A DNA stretch of 46,071 bases from positions 1-46,071 of the forward strand of contig JASHOX010000296.1 in NCBI GenBank assembly GCA_030038415.1, written 5' to 3'. Position 1 is the first letter of the stretch; every line of letters begins with the position of its first letter. Source of the DNA: Xanthobacteraceae bacterium (GTDB taxonomy: Bacteria > Pseudomonadota > Alphaproteobacteria > Rhizobiales > Xanthobacteraceae). The notes beneath the pieces were generated by a model. It was not told where the DNA came from, ran no database searches, and saw only the letters and a list, made by a program, of their open reading frames with translations. The position numbers were made by a program, and so were the translations under genes. Below, in pieces: positions 25,147 to 34,789 of the stretch.

Positions 25147-27474
25147 ATGACCAAACCGACCGCCGGCTCGGGACTGCAATGGGTCGGCCGCGCGCTCCGG
25201 CGCTTGGAAGATCCGGCTTTAGTGACCGGACGCGGACGCTTCACTGCCGATCTGCCGGCGCAGCATCATTTGCGCTTCGTGCGCAGTCCAGTCGCCGCGG
25301 GGCGGATCGTGCGCGTCAACGCGCCGGGTGGAGCAAAAATCATCACCATCGCCGAGCTTGGCGGAGCGCGACCGATCCGTCCCATGCTGCACAAATTCGG
25401 CTATCGGCCGATCGAGCAACCGCTGTTGGCAAAAGACGTCGTGCGCTTTGCCGGCGAGCCGGTCGCCGCCGTCTGGGCGCCGAGCGCAGCCGAGGCCGAA
25501 GACATCGCCGACCGCATCGAAGTCGAGATCGAGGAACTGCCGGCGGTGGTCGATGCCCGCGCCGCGCTCGCGCCCGAAGCGCCGCGCGCGCACGAAGGCG
25601 ACAACGTCGTGGTCGATGGCAGTTTCAAGACCGCGGATTTCGAAGCGCTGCTTGAAAGCGCGCACCGCCGCATCCGGCTCGAGGTGCGCTCGCACCGACA
25701 GAACGCCACCCCGCTCGAAGCGCGCGCCGCGCATGCCGCCTTCGAGGCGGCGACCGGCCGCATCACGCTGACCTGCACGACGCAGATGCCGCATCTGGCG
25801 CGCACCGCGATTGCCGACGTGCTCGATTTTCCGGAATCCGATCTGCGCGTGATCGCGCCCGACGTCGGCGGCGGCTTCGGCCAAAAAATGTCGCTCGCCG
25901 CCGAATATGTCGTGCTGGTGTGGCTGGCGCGGCGGCTGCGCGAAAGCGTGGCCTGGAGCGAGGATCGCCGCGAAAATCTGATCGCCGCCTTCCATAGCCG
26001 CGACCAGCATATCGAAATCGAAGGCGGCTTCGACGAACGTGGCAGGCTGATCGCGCTGTCGGCGGAGGTGATCGCCAATATCGGCGCCTATTCGTGCTTT
26101 CCGACCACCTGCGGCGTCGAGCCGCTGATGGCCTTGGCGGAATTGCCGGGACCTTATGACGTGCGCGCTTATTCGTGCCGCGCGCGCGGCGTCGCCACCC
26201 ACACCTGTACCATGGCGCCCTATCGCGGCGTGTCGCGGCCGGTCATCACTTTTGCCATCGAGCGGCTGATGGACCAGGCCGCGGCAGCGTTTGGCTTGAG
26301 TCCGGTCGAAATCCGCCGCCGCAATCTGATCGACCGCTTTCCTGCCACCTCGGCGACCGGGCTCGTTTTCGACGAAGGCAGCTATATCGAAACGCTCGAC
26401 GAGGCGGCGGCGCATGTCGATCTGCCGGCATTTCGCGCCCGCCAACGCAAAGCGCGCGCTGTCGGTCGCTATCTCGGCATCGGCTTTGCGACATTTTCCG
26501 AGCGCACCGGCTATGGCAGTCCGGCCTTTGCCGCGCGCGGCATGGAGATCACCCCGGGCTGGGAGACGGTCGAGGTCGTCATGGACCCCTCAGGCCGTGT
26601 CGAAGCGCGCATCGGCGCGAGCCCGCACGGTCAAGGCTTGCGCACGACGCTTGCCCAAATCGTCGCCGAAGAGCTCGGCGTGGCGCCGGCCGATGTGCGC
26701 GTCATTCACGGCGACACCGACCGCACGCCTTACGGCTGGGGCACCTTCGCCAGCCGGTCGCTTGTCATCTCGGGCGGCGCCACGCTCTTGGCGGCGCGAA
26801 AAATCCGCGAAAAACTTCTCGTCATTGCCGGCGATGTTCTGGAAGCTTCGCCGGACGATATCGTTCTGCAAGACGGCAGTGCCAAAGTCGCCGGCACCGA
26901 TCGCGCGGTAACGATCGCGGCGCTGGCGCGCGCCGCCTATCATCAATCGCATCGCTTCAAGACTATCGCGCCGGGCCTGAGCGAGACGGCGCATTACGAT
27001 CCACCCGGCACCTTCTCCAATGCCTGCCACGTCGCCATCGTCGAGGTCGATGTGGAAACCGGCCGCGTCGGAATCGAGAAGTTCCTCGCGGTGGAAGATG
27101 CCGGCCGCATCATCAATCCGCTGATCGCCGATGGCCAAGTGCATGGCGGGATCGCGCAGGGCATCGGCAACGCGCTGTTCGAGGAGATCGTCTATGACGG
27201 CCTCGGCAATATCCAGACCGCGACGCTGGCCGACTACCTGGCGCCGACGGCCTGCGAAATTCCGCCGCTCGAGTTGCACCATATCGAAACGCCGGCCGCT
27301 TCATCCGTCACCGGCGCCAAGGGTTTGGGCGAAGGCGGCGCCATCGGCGCGCCGGCCGCGGTGGTCAATGCGATCAACGATGCGCTGTCGCCGTTCGGCG
27401 TCTCGATCGACGAAATCCCGGCGACGCCGCAGCGCATCCGCACGGCGCTGCGCGCCGCGGACTTCGGCCGTTAA
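25147..27474 (+). CDS. Third molybdenum hydroxylase large subunit, in operon with the reductase
   Basis: The 775-residue protein is a complete xanthine-oxidase-family molybdopterin subunit: VGRALRRLEDPALVTGRGRF at the start, DVGGGFGQKM, the active-site loop PYRGVSRP near residue 357, HGQGLRT cofactor loop, and GAKGLGEGG with the catalytic Glu near residue 724. It has no FAD or 2Fe-2S subunit gene nearby; the only set in the window is 20 kb away at 335-1686. Coupling to a maleylacetate-reductase-like gene suggests hydroxylation of an aromatic or heterocyclic ring whose ring-opened product is later reduced. The real start is ATG 25147; the upstream extension overlaps the reductase gene in another frame. 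Confidence 0.92.
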   Translation: MTKPTAGSGLQWVGRALRRLEDPALVTGRGRFTADLPAQHHLRFVRSPVAAGRIVRVNAPGGAKIITIAELGGARPIRPMLHKFGYRPIEQPLLAKDVVRFAGEPVAAVWAPSAAEAEDIADRIEVEIEELPAVVDARAALAPEAPRAHEGDNVVVDGSFKTADFEALLESAHRRIRLEVRSHRQNATPLEARAAHAAFEAATGRITLTCTTQMPHLARTAIADVLDFPESDLRVIAPDVGGGFGQKMSLAAEYVVLVWLARRLRESVAWSEDRRENLIAAFHSRDQHIEIEGGFDERGRLIALSAEVIANIGAYSCFPTTCGVEPLMALAELPGPYDVRAYSCRARGVATHTCTMAPYRGVSRPVITFAIERLMDQAAAAFGLSPVEIRRRNLIDRFPATSATGLVFDEGSYIETLDEAAAHVDLPAFRARQRKARAVGRYLGIGFATFSERTGYGSPAFAARGMEITPGWETVEVVMDPSGRVEARIGASPHGQGLRTTLAQIVAEELGVAPADVRVIHGDTDRTPYGWGTFASRSLVISGGATLLAARKIREKLLVIAGDVLEASPDDIVLQDGSAKVAGTDRAVTIAALARAAYHQSHRFKTIAPGLSETAHYDPPGTFSNACHVAIVEVDVETGRVGIEKFLAVEDAGRIINPLIADGQVHGGIAQGIGNALFEEIVYDGLGNIQTATLADYLAPTACEIPPLELHHIETPAASSVTGAKGLGEGGAIGAPAAVVNAINDALSPFGVSIDEIPATPQRIRTALRAADFGR

Positions 27475-27560
27475 TTGCAGCATTGCAGTATTGCAACTTA
27501 AACGAGTTCTCCCTAGCATGCACCCATTGTGAGCGAATTGGGCTCAAAGGGGGGTGCGCC

Positions 27561-29240
27561 ATGTGGAATCTGTCGAAGCTGCCTCCCGTTCCGGCACCGT
27601 GTTTGCCGCCCGCGCTGGACAAGAATGACGTTCGCGGCAACGCCGGCTTTACGCTGCGTTACGGCGGCGCTGCGGCGCAGGCGCAGCGCCCTCGGGTGCC
27701 GCAAACCCCAAACCGGGATGAAGCGAAATACGCCGACAAATCCGCGACCTATTCCAAGGGCCTCAAACAGAAAAGCTACGGCATCGTCGATCTGGACGTG
27801 TTCAAGGCGTTTCGCGGCGCCTTGGGCCCAAGCGACGGCATGACGCTTGGTTCGATGGATTTCGAGGATGCCAATATCGTTCTGGGGGGTTACTCGCAGC
27901 AGCACAAAGCCGTTCCGTTCTATACCCGGCTTGACGGACCGGCAGGCGCATTCGCCTTGCCGCTCATCGGCGCCGACGCACAAACCTTCGCCGCGCCGGC
28001 GGCGTTCGAGATCGACAGTCTCGATTATGCGCTGGAACTGATCGAGCTTTATTGGGCGTCGCTGTTGCGCGACGTGCCATTTAGCGAATATCGCATCAAC
28101 GCGACGGCCAACGCCGCAGCCGACGGGCTGACCAAACTGCGCACCAAGCTCAACGGTCATTATTCCGGGCCGGTCGAGGCATCCGGTACCGTGACGACTC
28201 ATTTGCTGTTTCGCGGCGGCCCGCGGCAGATCGGCAACAAGATCTATTTCGAAGGCGAGGACATCGGTCCTTATGTTTCGCAATTATGTGTTCAGCCGAC
28301 GCAATTCGGTGCGCAGCCGATCGATCAAAAGACGCTGATCTACGTCGCGGGGCTCGATTATCTGGTCGATCTGCAAAGCTGGTTCGACGTGCAAAACGGC
28401 AAGGTATCCGCGGTTAATATCGCCGAAAGCAGCCGCCGCTATATGCGCAATGGCCGGGCGCTCGCCACCTACACGCATCTCGCCGAAGTCGCGCAAGCTT
28501 ATTTTGTCGCCTGTCTCGTGCTGCGCAGCCTGGGCATGCGGGCGAATCCCACCAATCCCTACGCCGCTTATAAGAACCAGAAGCCGGTCGGCACTTTCGG
28601 CGCGCCCGACATCGCCGCCACGCTCGGCGCGGTGGCGAAGGCGGCGCTCAAGGTCGCCTGGTATCAGAAATGGATCGTGCATCTGCGCCCGCGCCCGGAA
28701 GCCGGCGCCGGCCTGGTCCATCTGGTGCTGACCAAGCCGGCAGGAAGCCCGTTGCCGCAGGCGCCGGTCAACGAGGTCGTCCTCGATTCGGCCGCGCTCT
28801 ATTTCAGCTCTTTCGTGCACGAGAAAAATCATTTCCTGTCTCAGGCCTATCCCGAAGGCTCGCCGACGCATCCGTCCTATCCGGCCGGACACGGCACCGT
28901 CGCCGGCGCCTGCATCACGGTCCTGAAGTTTTTCTTCGACGGCGACGACATCTTCCCGCACCCGGTCATGCCGTCGGTCGATGGCCTGGCGCTTGAACCT
29001 TATACCGGTCCGGAAAATCTCACGATCAATGGCGAGCTGCACAAGCTGGCGCACAACATGTCGTTCGGCCACGGCATTCACGCCGGGATCAACTGGCGCA
29101 GCGATACCGATCAATCGATCATTCTCGGCGAGCAGGTCGCGCTCAGATTCCTGCAGGATCAGGTTTTCAGCTACGGCGAAAAGGTCAAAGTGACGATCAC
29201 GCTGCTCAACGGCGATAAATTCACCATCACCAACCAGTAG
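27561..29240 (+). CDS. Vanadium-dependent-haloperoxidase-like protein with altered vanadate site
   Basis: The 559-residue protein matches bacterial/algal vanadium haloperoxidases of the PAP2 superfamily. The first two active-site blocks are intact: KWIVHLRPRPE near residue 371 (Lys and Arg) and HPSYPAGHGT near 436 (Ser, Gly and acid-base His). In the third block, where the family has RxxxGxH followed by an aromatic residue and RSD, this protein reads GHGIHAGINWRSDTD: the vanadate-ligating His is Asn511 and the expected Arg position is Gly or His. The change is directly encoded (AAC at 29091-29093). It may not bind vanadate covalently, may be a phosphatase relative, or may be inactive. A GGGGGG box precedes ATG 27561. 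No signal peptide is visible. It stands alone. Confidence 0.82.
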   Translation: MWNLSKLPPVPAPCLPPALDKNDVRGNAGFTLRYGGAAAQAQRPRVPQTPNRDEAKYADKSATYSKGLKQKSYGIVDLDVFKAFRGALGPSDGMTLGSMDFEDANIVLGGYSQQHKAVPFYTRLDGPAGAFALPLIGADAQTFAAPAAFEIDSLDYALELIELYWASLLRDVPFSEYRINATANAAADGLTKLRTKLNGHYSGPVEASGTVTTHLLFRGGPRQIGNKIYFEGEDIGPYVSQLCVQPTQFGAQPIDQKTLIYVAGLDYLVDLQSWFDVQNGKVSAVNIAESSRRYMRNGRALATYTHLAEVAQAYFVACLVLRSLGMRANPTNPYAAYKNQKPVGTFGAPDIAATLGAVAKAALKVAWYQKWIVHLRPRPEAGAGLVHLVLTKPAGSPLPQAPVNEVVLDSAALYFSSFVHEKNHFLSQAYPEGSPTHPSYPAGHGTVAGACITVLKFFFDGDDIFPHPVMPSVDGLALEPYTGPENLTINGELHKLAHNMSFGHGIHAGINWRSDTDQSIILGEQVALRFLQDQVFSYGEKVKVTITLLNGDKFTITNQ

Positions 29241-29249
29241 CCGGCGCGA

Positions 29250-29702
29250 TTATTGATGCTCGCGGGCCGAGACAATCGCCAGATAGAGATAGACGCCAAG
29301 CAGCGTCAGCTCGACGAAGACAACGAAAATGCTGCCGCCGTAAACTTGCGGAAAAAACACCTCGACCGCCGCCATCGACACGACCGAGGTGAGCCACACC
29401 ACCGCGCCCCAGGCCGCCGCGAGCCACAGCCCGACGGCGGCGATGAGGTCGAGTACGGCGAAGAATACGGTGGAGGTCTGCCAGGCGATAGTATGGGTCG
29501 CAAAACCGCCGTCGGGGCCGGCGCCGATGCCGCACACCTGGCCCCAGTGATAGAGCCCCTTGACCAGCGACACCGCCGCCATGATGCGCAGGAACAAGAC
29601 GAGATATTCGGTCCAACTGCCCCGGCTGCCGGGCTTGGTGACGCGAACCGGCTCCAGGAGGTCGCTGGGCCGGGTCGGCTGCCGCTGCGATTGGTCGCTC
29701 AT
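29250..29702 (-). CDS. DUF6163-like four-helix membrane protein
   Basis: The 150-residue product has a charged N-terminus and about four membrane segments (LVLFLRIMAAVSLVKGLYHW, TSTVFFAVLDLIAAVGLWLA, AAWGAVVWLTSVVSMAAVEV and IFVVFVELTLLGVYLYLAIV). It resembles the DUF6163 family that lies beside hemB in many Hyphomicrobiales (recognised from memory). The function is unknown. The start is taken at ATG 29702 (MSDQSQRQP). It is divergent from hemB with a 205-base gap and ends nine bases from the stop of the haloperoxidase-like gene. Confidence 0.75.
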   Translation of the reverse strand: MSDQSQRQPTRPSDLLEPVRVTKPGSRGSWTEYLVLFLRIMAAVSLVKGLYHWGQVCGIGAGPDGGFATHTIAWQTSTVFFAVLDLIAAVGLWLAAAWGAVVWLTSVVSMAAVEVFFPQVYGGSIFVVFVELTLLGVYLYLAIVSAREHQ

Positions 29703-29880
29703 GATGTCCCCGTCAGACGCAAGAGGCAGGAGGCACGCGGCAGTTTCGTGGGCCTGACCGGAAGCGTTAGAGGGCCGCCGTAGGCCGGTCAACGCCAAAC
29801 GGATCAGGGTCTAATCGGCGTTTTAACTGGCTAAAAATCCCAGCGGCGGCTTAGTGGCACCTTAGGTGTCGAAGGGGTAA

Positions 29881-30969
<1,089 letters not shown>

Positions 30970-31010
30970 CAAACCGCCCCCGCCCGGGACGCAAGGACGA
31001 GGCGGAAGCG

Positions 31011-31970
31011 ATGCGTGAGTACGACGACGATAATATCCGGCTCTACACGCCGGTTTTGCAACGGGTCATTATACTGCTGGCGGTGATCATCGCCGTGCCG
31101 GTGGTGATGTGGACCATTACCACAATGGTCCGCACCTATGTGGCGGCGCCCAAGGCGCCGACCTTCCAGCGGCTCACCGAAACCCAGCCCGCGGATACCG
31201 CGTCCATTGCCGCGCCAGCGGTTACAGCGGCCCCGGCGACCGCAGCCGCGGCGGAGCAAGCGCAGACTGCCGCACCGATCGCTCGGCTTGCGGATGCCGC
31301 AGCGACCGCCTCCGACGCGCGAACGCCGCTTCTCGACATCAAGAAGCCGGCCGACCAGCCTCAAGCCGTTGCGATCACTGCACCGGCGGCTCCATCGCAG
31401 GGCGTAACCGCCGTTCCGCCGCCTGTCGCGCCAGTGCCGGGTCTACCGAAGTCCCCTGCACCGGCGGCTCCAGCCAAAATGGCGACGGCACAGCCAATGC
31501 CGGCCCCGTCTACCCAGCCGATGGCAGCTTCGGGCCCGGCCTCCGCCGTGCCGGCAAATCCGGTGCCATCGCCAAACCCGATGCAGGTTGCCGCCAACAG
31601 CCCCGGCAATGCCGCCCCACCGGCAGCGCCGCCGAGCACTATTGTTTGGCCCAATCCAAACGCCAATACGCCGCCGGCCGTGGGCTCGAGTAGCGGCATC
31701 GCGAATAATCCGGCACCGAACGCGCCCGTGGCCGCCGCGGCTCAGCCGCCGGGGTCGAGCGAAACCGCCAGCGAAGATTTACCGCCCGGCGAACCGATTG
31801 CTGGCAGGGTGCCGCTGCCGACGCGCCGGCCGGTGCTGTTTGCCATGGTGCAGACGGCAATCCCGCTGCCGCGCCCACGCCCGGCGGATGCTCCCGCTGC
31901 GACGCCAAGCACGCCGGTCGAGGCGCCAGCCCCGAGCTACGATCCGGGGATGGAGCCCGGACATTATTAG
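31011..31970 (+). CDS. Pro/Ala-rich single-pass membrane protein, unknown function
   Basis: The 319-residue protein has a short charged cytoplasmic N-terminus (MREYDDDNIRLYTPVLQR), one membrane helix (VIILLAVIIAVPVVMWTITTMV) and a long low-complexity Pro/Ala/Ser/Thr region of about 220 residues. It ends in a less repetitive part with PTRRPVLFAMVQTAIPLPRPRP. The layout suggests a bitopic protein whose extended arm spans the periplasm, in the manner of TonB-like or cell-wall-associated spacers, but no named domain is seen. It lies 41 bases downstream of hemB and is probably co-transcribed. The biased composition makes homology unreliable. Confidence 0.65.
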   Translation: MREYDDDNIRLYTPVLQRVIILLAVIIAVPVVMWTITTMVRTYVAAPKAPTFQRLTETQPADTASIAAPAVTAAPATAAAAEQAQTAAPIARLADAAATASDARTPLLDIKKPADQPQAVAITAPAAPSQGVTAVPPPVAPVPGLPKSPAPAAPAKMATAQPMPAPSTQPMAASGPASAVPANPVPSPNPMQVAANSPGNAAPPAAPPSTIVWPNPNANTPPAVGSSSGIANNPAPNAPVAAAAQPPGSSETASEDLPPGEPIAGRVPLPTRRPVLFAMVQTAIPLPRPRPADAPAATPSTPVEAPAPSYDPGMEPGHY

Positions 31971-31991
31971 GAGCGCCATGCGATCGCTCCT
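31969..31991. terminator. Possible stem-loop between converging genes
   Basis: AGGAGCG (31969-31975) pairs with CGCTCCT (31985-31991) around a nine-base loop, exactly between the end of the hemB-operon gene (31970) and the end of ilvA (31995). It could serve as a bidirectional terminator, although no T-run follows. Confidence 0.35.
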
Positions 31992-31994
31992 GAT

Positions 31995-33263
31995 TCACTC
32001 CAGCGCTGCGCCGCCCTCCAGACGCACCGGCTGATAACCGTCGGCCGCGAGCACGCGGAAAATCTCTTCGGCATGTGCGGCGTCGCGCGTCTCCATGGTG
32101 ACATCGAGCTTGGCGCCCTTGGCCGGAACGTCGAGAAACAGCCGATGGTGATCGACGCCGAGAATATTGGCGCCGAGCACGCCGATCTGACTGGCGATCT
32201 GGCCCAAGATTCCAGGCCGGTCGGGGATGGTGAGCCGGACCGACACGATACGGTCGGCGCGCTCCAATTCCCGCACCATGATGGAGGCGAGGATACGTGG
32301 ATCGATATTGCCACCGCACAAGATCAGACCGACTTTGCGTCCGGCAAAGCGCGCCGGCTCGGCCAACATGGCGGCGAGGCCGGCGGCGCCCGCCCCTTCC
32401 GCCATGGTTTTCTGCAAGGTGAGAAAGGCGTTCACCGCGCGTTCGATCAGCGGCTCACCGACAAGAATAATATCGCGCACGCGTTCACGCACCACCGGCA
32501 AAGTCAACGCACCGGCTTTGCTCACGGCAATACCCTCGGCCAGCGTGGCGCCGCCGCACGGCCGCGCGGCGCCGTGGATCGCATTCCACATCGACGGATA
32601 AAGCGCGCATTCAACCCCGACGATTTCGATCGACGGCTTGACCGCATGGGCCGCAATGGCATTGCCGGCGATCAGGCCACCGCCGCCGATCGGGACCACC
32701 AATGTTTCGATGTCCGGCGCCTCCTCCAGCATTTCCAGCGCCACGGTGCCTTGGCCGGCGATGATGTGCGGATCGTCGTAAGGATGCACCCATACCAGGT
32801 TGCGCTCGGCGGCGATCGTCTCGGCGCGCGCCTGCGCTTCCGTAAGCGTCTCGCCGCAAAGCACCACGGTGGCGCCGAGCGACTCGGTCGCCTTGACCTT
32901 CACGAATGGCGTCATCACCGGCATGACAATGGTCGCCGGTATCGCCAGCCGCCGCGCGTGATAAGCCACGGCTTGCGCATGATTGCCGGCCGACATCGCA
33001 ATCACGCCGCGGTCGCGCTCCTCGGCGGTCAGCGCGGCAAGTTTTACGCAGGCGCCGCGCTCCTTGAACGAATTGGTGACCTGCAGATTCTCGTATTTGA
33101 CGAAAACCTCGGCGCCGGTGAGCGCCGAAAGCGGCGGCGCCGGCAACAACGGCGTGCGCAGCACATGGCCGGCAAGGGTGCGCCTGGCCGCTTCGATGGC
33201 GGCAAACGTGACTGTCGCCAGATTGTTCGCGCCCGGTTCCATTGGCAGTCGTTGTTGGCTCAT
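31995..33263 (-). CDS. ilvA: Threonine ammonia-lyase with C-terminal ACT domain
   Basis: The 422-residue PLP enzyme deaminates threonine to 2-oxobutanoate, the first step toward isoleucine. The PLP lysine is in TNSFKERGA (near residue 67), the phosphate loop is VPIGGGGLIAG, and SAGNHAQAVAYHA is the substrate loop. The last 75 or so residues form one ACT domain (LTIPDRPGILGQIASQIG), as in the shorter single-ACT threonine dehydratases rather than the two-ACT E. coli IlvA. The start is ATG 33263; ATG 33242 (MEPGANN) is possible. No Shine-Dalgarno box is seen at either. It is divergent from the RDD gene with only 43 bases between, and the two appear to share one -10 element. Confidence 0.95.
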   Translation of the reverse strand: MSQQRLPMEPGANNLATVTFAAIEAARRTLAGHVLRTPLLPAPPLSALTGAEVFVKYENLQVTNSFKERGACVKLAALTAEERDRGVIAMSAGNHAQAVAYHARRLAIPATIVMPVMTPFVKVKATESLGATVVLCGETLTEAQARAETIAAERNLVWVHPYDDPHIIAGQGTVALEMLEEAPDIETLVVPIGGGGLIAGNAIAAHAVKPSIEIVGVECALYPSMWNAIHGAARPCGGATLAEGIAVSKAGALTLPVVRERVRDIILVGEPLIERAVNAFLTLQKTMAEGAGAAGLAAMLAEPARFAGRKVGLILCGGNIDPRILASIMVRELERADRIVSVRLTIPDRPGILGQIASQIGVLGANILGVDHHRLFLDVPAKGAKLDVTMETRDAAHAEEIFRVLAADGYQPVRLEGGAALE

Positions 33264-33265
33264 TA

Positions 33266-33294
33266 TTGTTGGGTCACGGCCGCGGCATTATAAT
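33266..33294. promoter_or_regulatory. Probable bidirectional promoter with symmetric -10 (ilvA / RDD gene)
   Basis: On the plus strand TTGTTG (33266-33271), a 17-base spacer and TATAAT (33289-33294) form a sigma-70-like promoter; transcription would begin about six bases before the RDD start ATG at 33307. Read on the minus strand, 33292-33287 is also TATAAT, because ATTATAAT is nearly symmetric, and it would place an ilvA start about 17 bases before its ATG. No good minus-strand -35 was found. The promoter call is from sequence only. Confidence 0.5.
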
Positions 33295-33306
33295 CCCAAT
33301 CCGATC

Positions 33307-33897
33307 ATGACAGATTCCGGCCCAACCGCAGATACGGGGGCGGCGCCTGGAGGCTCAGGTCCCGAGCCCTTAGGCGCGCGGCGGATCGGCATTTCGCTCG
33401 ACGTCAAGCCGCACGCCTACGATCCGGCGACCAACCCGGAACTGTTCGAGGGCGTGCTCGCCCGCCGGGTGGTCGCCTTCATCATCGACGTCGTCATTAT
33501 CGCCATCCCACTTATTCTGGGCTGGATGTTCATTTTCGTATTCGGCCTGATCACGTTCGGCCTGGGCTGGGCGCTGTTCTGGCTGATGTCGCCCGGCTCA
33601 GTGATTTGGGCGCTGGTCTATTACGGGGTCACGCTGGGCAGCCCAGCCTCGGCCACCATCGGCATGCGCGCCATGGAAATCGAAATGCGCACCTGGTACG
33701 GCGCGCCCGCCTATTTCGTGCTCGGCGCCGTTCACGCCATCGTTTTCTGGATCACGGTGAGCGTGCTGACCCCTTTCATCCTGGTCGTCGGTTTCTTCAA
33801 TGATCGGCGGCGCCTGCTGCACGACATTCTGGTGGGCACCGTGCTGATCAATAATGCGACGCGGGCGGCTTCGCTGCGCCGACCCGCGGTCGGTTGA
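33307..33897 (+). CDS. RDD family membrane protein
   Basis: The 196-residue protein has a soluble N-terminal 45 residues (HAYDPATNPELFEGV), then LARRVVAFIIDVVIIAIPLIL, where Arg and Asp mark the RDD family, and three or four membrane helices including FVFGLITFGLGWALFWLM and AVHAIVFWITVSVLTPFIL. The end reads FFNDRRRLLHDILVGTVLIN, the conserved RDD 'K/RRxxHDxxxxTxV' region. RDD proteins are membrane proteins with proposed transport or ion-exchange roles; the exact function here is unknown. The start ATG 33307 has no ribosome-binding site and sits about 12 bases after a TATAAT, so the mRNA may be almost leaderless. It is followed by bpt after 95 bases. Confidence 0.88.
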   Translation: MTDSGPTADTGAAPGGSGPEPLGARRIGISLDVKPHAYDPATNPELFEGVLARRVVAFIIDVVIIAIPLILGWMFIFVFGLITFGLGWALFWLMSPGSVIWALVYYGVTLGSPASATIGMRAMEIEMRTWYGAPAYFVLGAVHAIVFWITVSVLTPFILVVGFFNDRRRLLHDILVGTVLINNATRAASLRRPAVG

Positions 33898-33992
33898 GGC
33901 AGAAAACGGCCTTTGACGGCGGACCGCGCAGGCGCGATGCTATGGACCGGCCGGATTCGGCTGCCGGCCGCCATGCCATGTCGTAGTTCGTC

Positions 33993-34736
33993 GTGACCCA
34001 GCACTCGCGCGATACACCGCAATTCTACCTCACCGCCCCCTCGCCCTGCCCCTATCTGGCCGGCAAGGAGGAGCGGAAGGTCTTTACCCATCTCGTCGGC
34101 GAGCGCGCGCCGGAACTGAACAACATCCTCACCCAGGGCGGTTTCCGCCGCAGCCAATCGATCGCTTACCGGCCGGCCTGCGAGGGCTGCCGCGCCTGCG
34201 TCTCGGTGCGCGTCATCGCCAAGGATTTTCGCCCGACCCAGAGCATGCGGCGAATCATGCGCCGCAATGCCGACATCGGCAGCGACATGCGGGTCGCGGT
34301 GCCCACCTCCGAGCAATATTCCATCTTCCGCGCCTATCTCGATTCCCGCCATCGCGACGGCGGCATGGCCGACATGACGGTGCTCGACTACGCCATGATG
34401 GTCGAGGACAGTCATATCGAGACCCGCATCATCGAATACCGGCGCCGCGCGCCGGACACGACGGGCGCCCATCGCGGCGGCGATCTGGTCGGCATCGGTT
34501 TGACCGACGTGCTCGGCGACGGGCTGTCGATGGTCTATTCGTTCTTCGAACCCGACGAGGCAGCGCGCTCCCTCGGCACCTTCATGGTGCTCGATCACAT
34601 TGCGCGTGCGCAACGCATGGGGCTCGCTTACGTCTATCTCGGCTATTGGGTGCGCGGCTCGCGCAAAATGGACTATAAGAGCCGCTTCCTGCCGCAGGAA
34701 CGGCTGATGCCGGACGGCTGGGCAAGAGTCGAGTGA
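33993..34736 (+). CDS. bpt: Arginyl/leucyl-tRNA--protein transferase (Bpt-type)
   Basis: The 247-residue enzyme moves an amino acid from aminoacyl-tRNA to the N-terminus of target proteins and so feeds the N-degron pathway. Family signatures are present: [21 protein letters not shown] at the start (abridged here to [12 protein letters not shown]), [20 protein letters not shown] with its Cys cluster, [10 protein letters not shown], and the acetyltransferase-fold half with [11 protein letters not shown] and [19 protein letters not shown]. The bacterial Bpt type commonly transfers Leu to Asp/Glu N-termini. The start is GTG 33993. Length matches the family (about 245). It overlaps or nearly abuts the small secreted protein gene that follows, but the latter has its own ribosome-binding site. 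Confidence 0.93.
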   Translation: MTQHSRDTPQFYLTAPSPCPYLAGKEERKVFTHLVGERAPELNNILTQGGFRRSQSIAYRPACEGCRACVSVRVIAKDFRPTQSMRRIMRRNADIGSDMRVAVPTSEQYSIFRAYLDSRHRDGGMADMTVLDYAMMVEDSHIETRIIEYRRRAPDTTGAHRGGDLVGIGLTDVLGDGLSMVYSFFEPDEAARSLGTFMVLDHIARAQRMGLAYVYLGYWVRGSRKMDYKSRFLPQERLMPDGWARVE

Positions 34737-34789
34737 CTCATTGCCGTCATGACTCCCGGGTAGGAACGATCGTGATGGGAGAGCAGTCC

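Noticed and set aside
32073..33293. Long open frame opposite ilvA
   Set aside because: Shadow; high Arg/His content and no family match, whereas ilvA is unambiguous.
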